Made by a program: the position numbers and the translations under genes
Shown here: piece after piece, positions 43,338 through 51,938 of the stretch
Layout: each line of letters starts with the position of its first letter
How positions within the stretch are numbered: the stretch's first letter is position 1
The notes under the pieces: model-generated
Told to the model about the DNA's origin: nothing
Database searches by the model: none
What the model saw: only the letters and a program-made list of their open reading frames with translations
Origin: Paenibacillus thalictri
Lineage (GTDB): Bacteria; Bacillota; Bacilli; Paenibacillales; NBRC-103111
Assembly (NCBI RefSeq): GCF_004307995.1
Contig: NZ_SIRE01000026.1
Location: 86,495-150,494, forward strand
DNA length: 64,000 nucleotides
Direction of reading: 5' to 3'

Positions 43338-44216
43338 ATGAATGTGAAATACGGTATATCCGCAATCAACTGGGTCAACGAAGATATTATGGAATTGGGA
43401 GATCATTATACGGCCGAGCAGGTGCTTGGCGACATGTCCGGTCTTGGCTTTGCGGGTACCGAGTTTTGCCGCAAGTTTCCGCGCGACGTGGAGCAGCTGA
43501 AAAAACTGATGGCCGGCTTTAATATGGAGCTGACCTCGCAATGGAAATCGGTACATTTCAGCGACCCGTCCCGCCGCGAAGAGGAATTGCAGGCATTCCG
43601 CGAGCATGCCGACTTTTTGAAGGCGATGGGCGCCAAATACGTTGTGACCTGCGAAACCGGCAATTCGTTTGAAGATTTGACGCAAAACTCGGTTACCGTG
43701 GAGCCGCTGACAGACGAGCAGTGGAAGCATCTGGCGGAGGGGTTAAACGAGGCTGGACGTTACTGCCGGGACAACGGCATGCAGCTTGTGTATCATTACC
43801 ATGGAGAAACGGTTGTCGAAAGCGGCGAGGAAATCGCCCGCTTGATGGAAATAACCGATCCCGAGCTTGTTCATATGCTGTATGACACGGGCCATGCTTA
43901 TTTCGGAGGCAGCGACCCGCTGCATGTTTTGAAGACGTATTACGACCGGATTAAATATATCCATCTCAAGGATATCCGCCAGGACGTGCTGGATTGGAAA
44001 CGCGAGAACAACGTCCGCTTCCGCGAAGCGGTGCGCAAAGGCGTATTTACCGTACCGGGCGACGGCTGCATCGATTTTGCCCCGATTTTTGCCGAGCTGA
44101 AGGCGCGTGGATATGAAGGCTGGATGATCGTTGAAGCGGAGCAGGATCCGTCCATCGCCGATCCGGTGGTATACGCGGCCAAAACAAGAGAGTACATCGC
44201 CAAAGTAGGCGGTTAA
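43338..44216 (+). CDS. iolE: Inosose dehydratase
   Basis: TIM-barrel sugar phosphate isomerase/epimerase-type enzyme of 292 residues that converts 2-keto-myo-inositol (scyllo-inosose) to trihydroxycyclohexane-dione, the step before IolD. Family features are an early GISAINWVNEDI, GFAGTEF, HYHGETVVES, and metal ligands in MLYDTGHAYFGG, YIHLKDIR and EGWMIVEAEQDPS. GGAGG lies upstream of the ATG. A strong terminator follows, so this is the end of the iolDE transcript. Confidence 0.92.
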   Translation: MNVKYGISAINWVNEDIMELGDHYTAEQVLGDMSGLGFAGTEFCRKFPRDVEQLKKLMAGFNMELTSQWKSVHFSDPSRREEELQAFREHADFLKAMGAKYVVTCETGNSFEDLTQNSVTVEPLTDEQWKHLAEGLNEAGRYCRDNGMQLVYHYHGETVVESGEEIARLMEITDPELVHMLYDTGHAYFGGSDPLHVLKTYYDRIKYIHLKDIRQDVLDWKRENNVRFREAVRKGVFTVPGDGCIDFAPIFAELKARGYEGWMIVEAEQDPSIADPVVYAAKTREYIAKVGG

Positions 44217-44239
44217 TCGGCATAGCGGCATAATACAGG

Positions 44240-44282
44240 AAAAGCCTATCCCGGCTCATCAACGAGCGGGATAGGCTTTTTT
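44240..44282 (+). terminator. Terminator after iolE
   Basis: AAAAGCCTATCCCGG pairs with GCGGGATAGGCTTTT, followed by TT. It is the strongest terminator of the island. Confidence 0.88.
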
Positions 44283-44300
44283 GTCTAATCATATAGTATT

Positions 44301-44366
44301 CGGGTACAATTGGCGCTCGTATGCATGATTCGCTCATGCAGCTTTCACTTTTTCAGTGGCCTCCAG
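44301..44366. repeat. Palindromic repeat family B, half copy
   Basis: GGCGCTCGTATGCATGATTC through TTTTTCAGTGGCCTC aligns with the right half of the copy at 14484-14651 (GGCGACTCGTAAGTATGATT ... CAGCGGCC). The matching left arm is absent. Confidence 0.55.
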
Positions 44367-44413
44367 CTCTTGGGACTGGCCTTATTTCGATTCGCCGCAT
44401 CGTGCGATCCGGA

Positions 44414-45292
44414 TCAGCCACGCGGGTCTTGCGATGAACCGGAACCAAGCGCGAGGCGAAAGCCGTCCCGCCACGAGGCATAACGCGGCTTCCAGCCGTG
44501 CTGCAGCGCTTTGCCGTTCAGCGCACCGCGCTCCCAGGCCGCGTGTCCCGGCTGAACGCCCGGGGCCGGGGCGCCTAGAGCGTCCGCGTAGACCGGCAGC
44601 CACTTGGTGCCGGCAGCCGGCTCGCCGTCGACGATATTGTAGCAGCCGGAAGGCCATTGCAGCGCAAGTACGGCGGCACGGGCGGCGTCATCGATATGCA
44701 CGAAAGAACTGACCCCGTCCGTCGCCGGCAGGAGCCCCTGACGTACCTGCTCGGCCATATAGCCGCCCGGGGCATACCACGTTCCGTATCCGTAGAACAG
44801 GCCGTAACGAAGGATGATATAATTCGGCATGTCCGCGACAGCAGTCTCCAGCGCATGGACGCCTTCGATCGTCGTATTCCGCGGCGGAGGGGCGTCCAGA
44901 TCAAGCGGACAGTCTTCCGCAGCCGGTCCTTCCCCCGGCGCATAAGCCCAGGAGATACTCTGGGCGATCATTTTACCGACGCCCGCCGCTAGAGCCGCGT
45001 CGACAAGATTGCGTGTCCCTTCCTTGCGAATTCGGGTATTGTCGGCAAAGCTTCTTGTGCTTAAAGAGGTGAGCTGGTGTATCACTACATCCGGTTTTGT
45101 TTCCCTGAGGGCGGCGAATACAGCTTCTCGGTCCAAGACATCCAGGAGAGCGGACTGAACACCTTTTTCCTTTAGTTTGAGAGCTTGATCCGGGTTTCGT
45201 GTAAATCCGACGACTTCATGTCCGGCTTGGACAAGCATGGGGAGGAGCATCTGTCCGATGACTCCGCTCGCTCCTGCAACGGCAATTTTCAT
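44414..45292 (-). CDS. NAD-dependent epimerase/dehydratase
   Basis: A 292-residue Rossmann-fold protein of the extended SDR type. The N-terminal GASGVIGQMLLPML binds NAD(P). Further SDR-like segments are VIHQLTSLST, SISWAYAPGEGP and ILRYGLFYGYGTWY with a possible catalytic Tyr. The reaction is unknown. The start at MKIAVAGASG has GGAGG about 10 nt upstream; a longer frame to 45430 is not supported. It is transcribed away from a MocR regulator, and an 18-bp palindrome lies between them. Confidence 0.82.
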   Translation of the reverse strand: MKIAVAGASGVIGQMLLPMLVQAGHEVVGFTRNPDQALKLKEKGVQSALLDVLDREAVFAALRETKPDVVIHQLTSLSTRSFADNTRIRKEGTRNLVDAALAAGVGKMIAQSISWAYAPGEGPAAEDCPLDLDAPPPRNTTIEGVHALETAVADMPNYIILRYGLFYGYGTWYAPGGYMAEQVRQGLLPATDGVSSFVHIDDAARAAVLALQWPSGCYNIVDGEPAAGTKWLPVYADALGAPAPGVQPGHAAWERGALNGKALQHGWKPRYASWRDGFRLALGSGSSQDPRG

Positions 45293-45502
45293 TTCAATCA
45301 AACCTCCATGACAGGAATAGGTTTTCTTATTCGGGAATGAACTCCCAAGACACCGCCGATGGTGAGCGCGTATAATAAAGCAAGCACATAAAGAGTCTGC
45401 CGATTCGCTAATCGCACCGCCTTCTTGCATCTGGTCTTAGCCGGCCGGCTTTAAACTCAAGTATGAGGGACAAACGATCGGTATTCAAACCATTTTTAAG
45501 TA

Positions 45503-45520
45503 AATTGTACCGGTACAATT
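45503..45520. promoter_or_regulatory. Perfect 18-bp palindrome between epimerase and MocR genes
   Basis: AATTGTACCGGTACAATT equals its own reverse complement. It is 32 bp before the proposed MocR start, and in the 260-bp divergent promoter region. It is a good candidate for the MocR operator. Confidence 0.7.
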
Positions 45521-45552
45521 CGAAATAACAAGTCGCAGAATGGGGGATGAAC

Positions 45553-46908
45553 GTGAGAAAATATGAGGAACTGATGCGTGAGATCGAGAGACGAATGGAA
45601 GACGGGACGATTCGCGGCGGACAAAGATTGCCTTCCATTCGCGACATGTCCGAACGTTTTGCCTGCAGCAAAAGCACCGTGATCCGTGCTTTTGCGGAAT
45701 TGGAGAAACGCCATCTTGTCTACACCGTCCCGCAGAGCGGCTATTACGCGGTTGTGCAAAAGCCCGAAACGGAGCGGAACCAGGACCGGGCATTGTTCGA
45801 TTTTTCGGCCCCTTCTCCCGATCCGGAACATTTTCCTTATACGGATTTTCAGCACTGCCTGAATAAAGCGATCGATATGTATCGAAGCGACTTGTTTGCC
45901 TACGGCCTGTCGCAGGGTCTTCCTTCGCTGCAGCATGTTCTGAGCAAACACCTGAACGGCCGTCAGGTGTTTGTCCGTCCGGAGCGGATCACGGTCACTT
46001 CGGGCATGCAGCAGGCGCTGGCGATCTTGTCCGAGCTGCCGTTTCCGAACGGAAAACGTACGGTGCTGTTGGAGCAGCCGAGTTACCATCTGCTGATCCG
46101 GCTGTTGGAAACAAAGGGCATTCCGGTTAGGGGCATCAACAGGTCGGAGCAGGGCATCGACTTGGACAGGCTGGAGCAATTGTTTCGAACCGGAGACATC
46201 AAGTTGTTCTATACGATGCCGCGGTTTCATAATCCGCTTGGCACGTCATACCCGGAAACGGTCAAAAAGGCGATCGCCGGGCTTGCCGAGCGCTATGGAG
46301 TCTACGTGATGGAGGACGATTATTTGGCGGACCTGGAAACCGATCCGAAGTCGGATCCGATTTATGCGTACGCCCCTTCGCATGTCATTTATTTGAACAG
46401 CTTCTCGAAGCTGTTGTTCCCCGGCTTACGGATCGGCGCGGTGGTTCTTCCGCCGGAACTTCAGGACACGTTTGGCTTATACAAGCAGCTTGCCGATCTT
46501 GACAGCCCGATGCTGTCGCAAGCCGCGCTGGAAATCTACATGCAGAACGGGATGTTCGAGCGGCGCAAACAGCAGTTGGTCGCGTCGTACCACGACCGGA
46601 TGCTTCGGTTGAACCGGGCGCTGCACGCCTTCAACGACACGGGTTTCGCGCATCATGCATCCGTACAGAGCGGCGCGCATACCCATATCGCTTTCACGGA
46701 ACCACTCCATATCCCTACGCTGCTGAATCGGCTGCGCCGAAAAAACGTCGTGCTGAGGGAGCTCGACTCATTTTTCTTGTGCGGCTTCGAGAAGCGGCCT
46801 CTGCTCAAACTGAGCATCGCTAGAGTGGGTGAAGACCGGATCGAGGAAGGGGTCTGGATCCTGATGGACGAAATCAAGCGGATGAAACGGACGATAGGAC
46901 GTTCATAA
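45553..46908 (+). CDS. MocR-type PLP-dependent transcription regulator
   Basis: A 451-residue fusion regulator: an N-terminal GntR winged HTH (about 1-70, GTIRGGQRLPSIRDMSERF and CSKSTVIRAFAELE) and a C-terminal class I aminotransferase-like domain (about 90-445) with YTMPRFHNPLGTSYP, EDDYLADLE and the PLP lysine in LNSFSKLLFPGLRIG. Such regulators bind PLP or amino acids and often control a divergent neighbour, here the epimerase-like gene. GTG at 45553 has GGGGG 6 nt upstream; the ATG at 45547 lacks room for one. Confidence 0.88.
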   Translation: MRKYEELMREIERRMEDGTIRGGQRLPSIRDMSERFACSKSTVIRAFAELEKRHLVYTVPQSGYYAVVQKPETERNQDRALFDFSAPSPDPEHFPYTDFQHCLNKAIDMYRSDLFAYGLSQGLPSLQHVLSKHLNGRQVFVRPERITVTSGMQQALAILSELPFPNGKRTVLLEQPSYHLLIRLLETKGIPVRGINRSEQGIDLDRLEQLFRTGDIKLFYTMPRFHNPLGTSYPETVKKAIAGLAERYGVYVMEDDYLADLETDPKSDPIYAYAPSHVIYLNSFSKLLFPGLRIGAVVLPPELQDTFGLYKQLADLDSPMLSQAALEIYMQNGMFERRKQQLVASYHDRMLRLNRALHAFNDTGFAHHASVQSGAHTHIAFTEPLHIPTLLNRLRRKNVVLRELDSFFLCGFEKRPLLKLSIARVGEDRIEEGVWILMDEIKRMKRTIGRS

Positions 46909-46983
46909 CACGCCATTTTGAGATCAAGGCGCCCGGCGGTGGCCGGTCATGATGCATATTCATTATTTATTCTGCAAAAATAA

Positions 46984-47020
46984 TAAAGCCCCACTCTCTA
47001 AAGAGAACGGAGCTTCAAAA
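46984..47020 (-). terminator. Terminator of the dioxygenase gene
   Basis: On the minus strand AAGCTCCGTTCTCT pairs loosely with AGAGAGTGGGGCTT and is followed by TATTATTTTT. Confidence 0.55.
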
Positions 47021-47054
47021 TGTGCAGCGATTTTACGGCCATTCCCGGGATTCG

Positions 47055-48011
47055 TTATTCGATGACCGGCGTTCCATAGGAATGGAAGCTTGCAACCGTC
47101 TTATTCCCCCACGCTTGACCGCGTGCCCTCTCCGCTTCCGTCCATGTAATCGGCTTCCAATCCGGAGCAAGCACCAGATAACCCCCCGAGCAGATTTCGA
47201 TCCGATTGCCGCCCGGTTCGTACACGTATACGAAATAAGTTTGATTAATGGCATGTTTGCTGGGCGCAAACTCGATGAACACATTGTGGTCCACAAACAA
47301 ATCGGCCGCGCGCCATATGCCTTCGTTTGTGTCGACGGCAAACGCGATATGGTGAAGCCGTCCGTGTCCCCCTTTATGGTCCTGAGTGTATACGACATCG
47401 TAAGATTTGTTGGTCGCGCGGTACCATACGCCCGGTCTTTCACCGTTATCAAGCCTGATTTGCTCGGTTAACTGCAGCCCCAGCTTCTGTTCCATAAAGT
47501 CCCCGTCCGTCGCGGCATGCGAGGATAAATAATTGACATGATCAAGATGTTTGACGGCGACGCCGTGGCCGGTAAATTTTTGCGGCTGATTTTTGAGAGT
47601 GGGGCGCAGGTGCTCCGGAGCTTGGTAATATTCCGATTCAAAATACAATTCCATCAAATGCCCGTCCGGACCGCGAAACCGGTACGCTTTGCCATGACCC
47701 CAATCGCCGTCGTGCCAACCGATGCCAAGGCCGGTTTCCGCGATGGCCGCGGCTCTCCGATCCAGAGCTTGGGGGCTCATGGTCCGCAAGGCGGTGTGGC
47801 CGACCCCGGGCTCAGCGGATTCGGTCAAAATCAGCGAATACTGCTCATAATCCCCCCAGCAGCGCAAATAAACCGATTGGCCTTTTCTGGCAACCTCCTG
47901 CATGCCTAAAATATCTTTGAAAAAAGCTAAGCTTTCATCCGGTTTTGGGGTCAGCAGTTCCAGGTGTCCCAAATGTGCGATATCTCTAATAGGCTCAATA
48001 AATGAAGACAT
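47055..48011 (-). CDS. Extradiol ring-cleavage dioxygenase (catechol 2,3-dioxygenase type)
   Basis: Type I extradiol dioxygenase of the VOC superfamily, 318 residues with two paired beta-alpha-beta-beta-beta modules. The Fe(II) ligands expected are His in VKHLDHVNYL, His in HGRLHHIAFAVD and Glu in NRIEICSGG. It cleaves an aromatic catechol-like ring, but the ring substituent cannot be told. The ATG (MSSFIEPIRD) has AAGGAG 8 nt upstream; the frame reaching 48047 has no such site. It is alone, with no meta-pathway genes beside it. Confidence 0.87.
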   Translation of the reverse strand: MSSFIEPIRDIAHLGHLELLTPKPDESLAFFKDILGMQEVARKGQSVYLRCWGDYEQYSLILTESAEPGVGHTALRTMSPQALDRRAAAIAETGLGIGWHDGDWGHGKAYRFRGPDGHLMELYFESEYYQAPEHLRPTLKNQPQKFTGHGVAVKHLDHVNYLSSHAATDGDFMEQKLGLQLTEQIRLDNGERPGVWYRATNKSYDVVYTQDHKGGHGRLHHIAFAVDTNEGIWRAADLFVDHNVFIEFAPSKHAINQTYFVYVYEPGGNRIEICSGGYLVLAPDWKPITWTEAERARGQAWGNKTVASFHSYGTPVIE

Positions 48012-48126
48012 TGTATCAGCTCCTTGTTTCTCAATATTGTTGAACAATTTATTATGTAGTTCAAATTATAAAAGCTGCTGTAACCGCTGTCAATCGCCGT
48101 GTTCCGGTATAAGGAAAAGTGAATGA

Positions 48127-48190
48127 TATGAAAAACAAACTAAAAACACAAAAAAACCCCCAAATGAATATGAAACAAGGGGAGTTTTTG
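48127..48190 (-). terminator. Terminator of the SulP gene
   Basis: AACACAAAAA(A)CCCC pairs with GGGGAGTTTTTGTGTT. On the minus strand a T-rich tail follows. It lies just before the reverse-strand stop of sulP. Confidence 0.7.
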
Positions 48191-48210
48191 TGTTCAGCGT
48201 TCCATTGGAA

Positions 48211-49959
48211 TTATCTTGCCGCGCTTCGCCCGAGCCCGTTCTCTTGGACCGGCGGTGAGGCCAGCGCCGCGCATTCGCGAAACGCATAATGACTGCATCC
48301 TCTACACCTGTCAAGATCAAGCCGGTTCATTGCGTAACCGATCGCTTCGCCGGTGTGATCGAAAAACGACTCGGCTCCGAGCTTTTGCACAAATCCGGAT
48401 TTCTCCAAATAAGCGCGGGGCTGGGGTTGTATGCCGGAAATCAGCACTGCGGCGCCATCCAGGGCGATGCGCTCCACGATATTGCTTAAGATGGCCTCGC
48501 CGGTTGCGTCGATAAAGGGGACTTTCCCCATACGCAGCACAATCGTTTTTGGCCGTGAGCGCATCGTTTCCAATATCCGTGATTCGATCAAATCGGGAGC
48601 GCCGAAAAATAACGGTCCTTCCATCGTAAAAATGCCGATCTGCGGGCAATCATGGCCTTCTTTTACCGTGTGGGCTCGCACTTTTTCAGTTCTCGTCCCC
48701 CGCTCGGGCAGCACTTTGGACACGGTTACGATTTCGCTCATTCGTTTTACAAAAATGATAACGGATAAAGCCAAGCCAACTTCCACCGCGGTCGTCAAAT
48801 TCGTCAGCACCGTCAGCAGGAACGTAATGACAAGCACCAGCGAGTCGGCGGACTTTGTTTGTAGAATATGTTTAAAATGCTTGCGTTCGCTCATATTCCA
48901 GGCTACCACCATCAGGATCGGAGCCATCCCGGCCAGCGGGATGGCGGAGGCGTAACGCGCGAACAATACAAGCACAAGCAGCACGACAGCGCCATGGATT
49001 ATGCCGGAGAACGGCGACGCGGCGCCCGTTCGAATATTTGTCGCCGTGCGCGCAATCGCTCCCGTAGCGGGAATGCCGCCGAACAGCGGGGTGACGACGT
49101 TGGCGATCCCCTGGCCGATCAGCTCTTTGTTGCTGTTATGTTTGGTGCCGGACATGCCGTCGGCTACCACGGCGGACAGCAGCGATTCGATGCCGCCGAG
49201 CATGGCGATGACAAGGGCCGGCTGCAGCAGCTGGGTGATTTTGTCCCAGGAAATATGCGGCAGAGCAAACGCCGGCAGCGTGCTCGGGATATCGCCGTAA
49301 GCTGATCCGATCGTCGCCACTTTACCGTCGAAAAATACCGCCGCTACGATGCTGGAAAGCAGCAGCCCGATCAACGAAGCGGGAATTTTCGGCCATATTT
49401 TGGGCAGCGTTAAAAGCACGGCAAGACTCGTCAGTGCCGTGGCGATGCTGTACACGTTCAGCGAAGAGAGATGGGTTGCGATCTCCTTCATGTTGGAAAG
49501 GAAGTCCTCGTGGCTTTTTAACCCTTGCAATCCTAAAAAGTTGGCGATTTGCCCGGAAAATATTATGACGGCGATACCGGCGGTAAAACCGATCGTAACC
49601 GGGCGCGGAATAAAGCGGATCAGCACGCCTAACCTGAATACGCCCATAAGCACAAGCAAGATCCCGGCCATCATGCCGGCGATCAGCAGATTCTCGTACC
49701 CGTATTGGAGTACGACACCCAGAAGGATGGGAATAAATGCGCCGGTCGGTCCGCCGATTTGGAATTTCGAGCCGCCAAGCAAAGAAATGAGAATGCCCGC
49801 TACTATCGTCGTATAAATACCGAACTGCGGTTTTACCCCGGAAGCGATGGCAAACGCCATTGCCAGCGGAATAGCTACAATGCCTACAATGAGTCCGGAA
49901 ACGAGATCTCTGCGTAGTGCGCTTACCGTGTAGCCGGCAAATCTTCCGTGCCATCTCAT
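48211..49959 (-). CDS. SulP-family anion transporter with STAS domain
   Basis: A 582-residue transporter of the SLC26/SulP type, which exchanges or imports sulfate, bicarbonate or similar anions. About ten to twelve membrane helices span residues 15-415 (early signature GLIVGIVAIPLAMAFAIASG, then GPTGAFIPILLGVV), and a cytoplasmic STAS domain covers about 440-555 (GPLFFGAPDLIES, VPFIDATGEAIL). An additional Cys-rich patch near the C terminus (RCRGCSHYAFRECAA) is unusual. AAGGG is 6 nt before the ATG. An arsR-type gene lies 102 bp upstream in the same direction. Confidence 0.88.
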   Translation of the reverse strand: MRWHGRFAGYTVSALRRDLVSGLIVGIVAIPLAMAFAIASGVKPQFGIYTTIVAGILISLLGGSKFQIGGPTGAFIPILLGVVLQYGYENLLIAGMMAGILLVLMGVFRLGVLIRFIPRPVTIGFTAGIAVIIFSGQIANFLGLQGLKSHEDFLSNMKEIATHLSSLNVYSIATALTSLAVLLTLPKIWPKIPASLIGLLLSSIVAAVFFDGKVATIGSAYGDIPSTLPAFALPHISWDKITQLLQPALVIAMLGGIESLLSAVVADGMSGTKHNSNKELIGQGIANVVTPLFGGIPATGAIARTATNIRTGAASPFSGIIHGAVVLLVLVLFARYASAIPLAGMAPILMVVAWNMSERKHFKHILQTKSADSLVLVITFLLTVLTNLTTAVEVGLALSVIIFVKRMSEIVTVSKVLPERGTRTEKVRAHTVKEGHDCPQIGIFTMEGPLFFGAPDLIESRILETMRSRPKTIVLRMGKVPFIDATGEAILSNIVERIALDGAAVLISGIQPQPRAYLEKSGFVQKLGAESFFDHTGEAIGYAMNRLDLDRCRGCSHYAFRECAALASPPVQENGLGRSAAR

Positions 49960-49990
49960 AAGTAACCCTTCTTCTTATAAATATTTGATT

Positions 49991-50008
49991 ATTTGAATAT
50001 ATGCAAAT
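49991..50008. promoter_or_regulatory. Inverted repeat ATTTG-N8-CAAAT upstream of sulP
   Basis: ATTTG and CAAAT arms lie in the short arsR-sulP gap. Such a site fits a small ArsR-type dimer. Evidence is limited to symmetry and place. Confidence 0.4.
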
Positions 50009-50061
50009 AATAAACCTGCGAACAAAAAAAATCAATGCCTCGGGTAGAGACATTGACCGGT

Positions 50062-50433
50062 TTAATATTGGCTATTTTTGAGGGACGGCAAGGGCTTGTC
50101 CGACTTATCGCTTGCCCGCATATGCTCAAGCAGCGTGATCGTCCCGACCAGGTGGTTATCGAAAATTTGCTTGGCCACCTTAAGCAGGTCGTTCACTAAC
50201 GGATCGCGCAAACTGTAGACGACCGATGTTCCGTCTTTGCGGCCGTAGACGACGTTTTTGCCGCGCAATATGGCAAGCTGCTGGGATACGGCCGATCCTT
50301 CGCTGCCGATGATCGATTGGATCTCATTGACGGTTTTGTCGCCTTCGGACAAAACTTCGAGAATGCGAATCCGCAGCGGGTGCGCCAGCGCTTTAAAAAA
50401 TTCGGCTTTAAATTGTTGAAGACTCAAATCCAT
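50062..50433 (-). CDS. ArsR-family repressor
   Basis: A 123-residue winged-HTH repressor: FFKALAHPLRIRILEVLSEG and SEGSAVSQQLAILRGKNVV give the ArsR DNA-binding fold. The classical metal-binding ELCVCDL loop is absent, so it probably senses something other than arsenite or responds to a different ligand. AAGGAGAACGTACG precedes the ATG. It is co-oriented with the SulP gene 102 bp downstream and divergent from the solute-binding gene; a role in controlling sulP is likely but inferred. Confidence 0.85.
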   Translation of the reverse strand: MDLSLQQFKAEFFKALAHPLRIRILEVLSEGDKTVNEIQSIIGSEGSAVSQQLAILRGKNVVYGRKDGTSVVYSLRDPLVNDLLKVAKQIFDNHLVGTITLLEHMRASDKSDKPLPSLKNSQY

Positions 50434-50557
50434 CGTACGTTCTCCTTCACCACCTGTAACTTATAAATACTATGATACCACATCTCATCTGTTGCAGGAA
50501 AAAGCAATTCCCAGTTATGATATGAGCAAGGGGATTTATGGAAAGGAGCGGCTATTT

Positions 50558-51919
50558 ATGGTTGGGAGTTCCAGCTTGTTTGCCGCATCATCCGCCAAAC
50601 GATGTGTTTGGGCGGCAGCGCTGCTAATCCTGATGGGCAGCGCGGGCTGTCAAAGCCCGCCGCTGAAGCAGCCGGGTTCCGGCGGGGCAGACGGCGCCGA
50701 ACAAAAAGTGGTGCTGACGGTATGGAACGATTGGACAGGGCAGGACCCCACATCGGAGACAATGCGCGGACTGCTCGGCAAATTTCAACAGGATAATCCC
50801 GACGTGGAGGTGCGGCAGCAGAGCATATTACGCGACGCTTACAGGTCCAGGCTTAAGACGATGGCGGCGGCAGACGAGCTTCCGGATGTGTTCCTGATCT
50901 GGCCTGATTCGATGACCCGGGAATTTGTGCGGGGTGGCTTAATTCAGCCGCTCGACGATATGCTGAACGCGCATGCCGGTCTGGAGGCGGGTTTTATGCC
51001 GCATTCGTTTGACTCCTTCACGGTGGATGGCGGCAAATATTCGGTTCCGTTATCGATGGCGCCCAGCTCCTTTGTTTTTTATAATCAGGCGATATTTAAC
51101 AAGTACGGTGTTCGCGTGCCGCAAACATGGGATGAACTGCTTGCAGCGATCCGTATTTTCAACGAAAACGGGATCACTCCGATCGCTTTGGGCAATAAAT
51201 CGTCTTGGGTGGCCCCGTCATTTATTTTCAGCACACTGGCGGACAGAATGACCGGCACGGAATGGTTCAGGGACGTCATCTCGCAAAACGGCGCCAAGTT
51301 CACCGATCCGATTTTTCTGAAGGCGCTTCATTTGCTGCAGGAGCTCGTTGCGGCCAAAGCGTTTCAGGATAATTTCAACTATATCGACAATATGCAGATG
51401 GAACAGCTGTATTACCGCAAGCAAGCTGCCATGTTTGTCGGGAACGGCTCGGCCGTCGCAAATCTGATTGCCGGTGCGCCACAGGATGTGCAGGAATCGA
51501 CGCATTTGGCACTGCTGCCCCAGGTGCCGGGCGGGATCGGCAATCCCTATTCGACCTCCGGTGTTGTCGGCGCGGGTTTCGCCATCAACAGCAAGCTGAG
51601 CGGGGCACAGCGCCAGGCCGCATTTAAGCTGATCTACGCTTTGTCCGGACCGGATGCGCAGCGCAGCATCCTGGACAGCAATACGCTGGTCAGCTACCGG
51701 CTTGATGTCGATCACAGTCGGGCCCATCCGCTGTTTATCGAGCTGCACCAGCTGATGAAATCGGTCACGATGCTGCCCGCTTATGAAACGCAGCTGACGA
51801 CGGCGGCGGTGGAAGCGCTGAACGCCGGAATTCAGGACGTGCTGAAGGGCGGGAGCCCCGAGGACATGGCCCGGAATTTACAGACCATTCAAGCAAGCAC
51901 ATTCGGAAAATTCAGGTAA
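50558..51919 (+). CDS. Solute-binding lipoprotein next to YesM/YesN genes
   Basis: A 453-residue exported lipoprotein: signal peptide with lipobox GSAGC (Cys near residue 30), then a family 1 binding domain (LTVWNDWTGQDPTSETMRGL, DELPDVFLIWPDS). Start chosen: ATG at 50558 with AAAGGAG 9 nt upstream; an open frame from 50492 lacks a site. It sits 19 bp before the histidine kinase gene, with no permease beside it. The likely role is therefore a ligand-presenting subunit of a three-component sensor, like AraP in Geobacillus, rather than an importer component. Confidence 0.82.
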   Translation: MVGSSSLFAASSAKRCVWAAALLILMGSAGCQSPPLKQPGSGGADGAEQKVVLTVWNDWTGQDPTSETMRGLLGKFQQDNPDVEVRQQSILRDAYRSRLKTMAAADELPDVFLIWPDSMTREFVRGGLIQPLDDMLNAHAGLEAGFMPHSFDSFTVDGGKYSVPLSMAPSSFVFYNQAIFNKYGVRVPQTWDELLAAIRIFNENGITPIALGNKSSWVAPSFIFSTLADRMTGTEWFRDVISQNGAKFTDPIFLKALHLLQELVAAKAFQDNFNYIDNMQMEQLYYRKQAAMFVGNGSAVANLIAGAPQDVQESTHLALLPQVPGGIGNPYSTSGVVGAGFAINSKLSGAQRQAAFKLIYALSGPDAQRSILDSNTLVSYRLDVDHSRAHPLFIELHQLMKSVTMLPAYETQLTTAAVEALNAGIQDVLKGGSPEDMARNLQTIQASTFGKFR

Positions 51920-51938
51920 GCAAAGGGAGGAGGAACGT

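Noticed and set aside
49322..50053. Second reverse-strand frame over the start of sulP
   Set aside because: It is a shifted reading of the SulP gene; the SulP frame has membrane helices and STAS homology.
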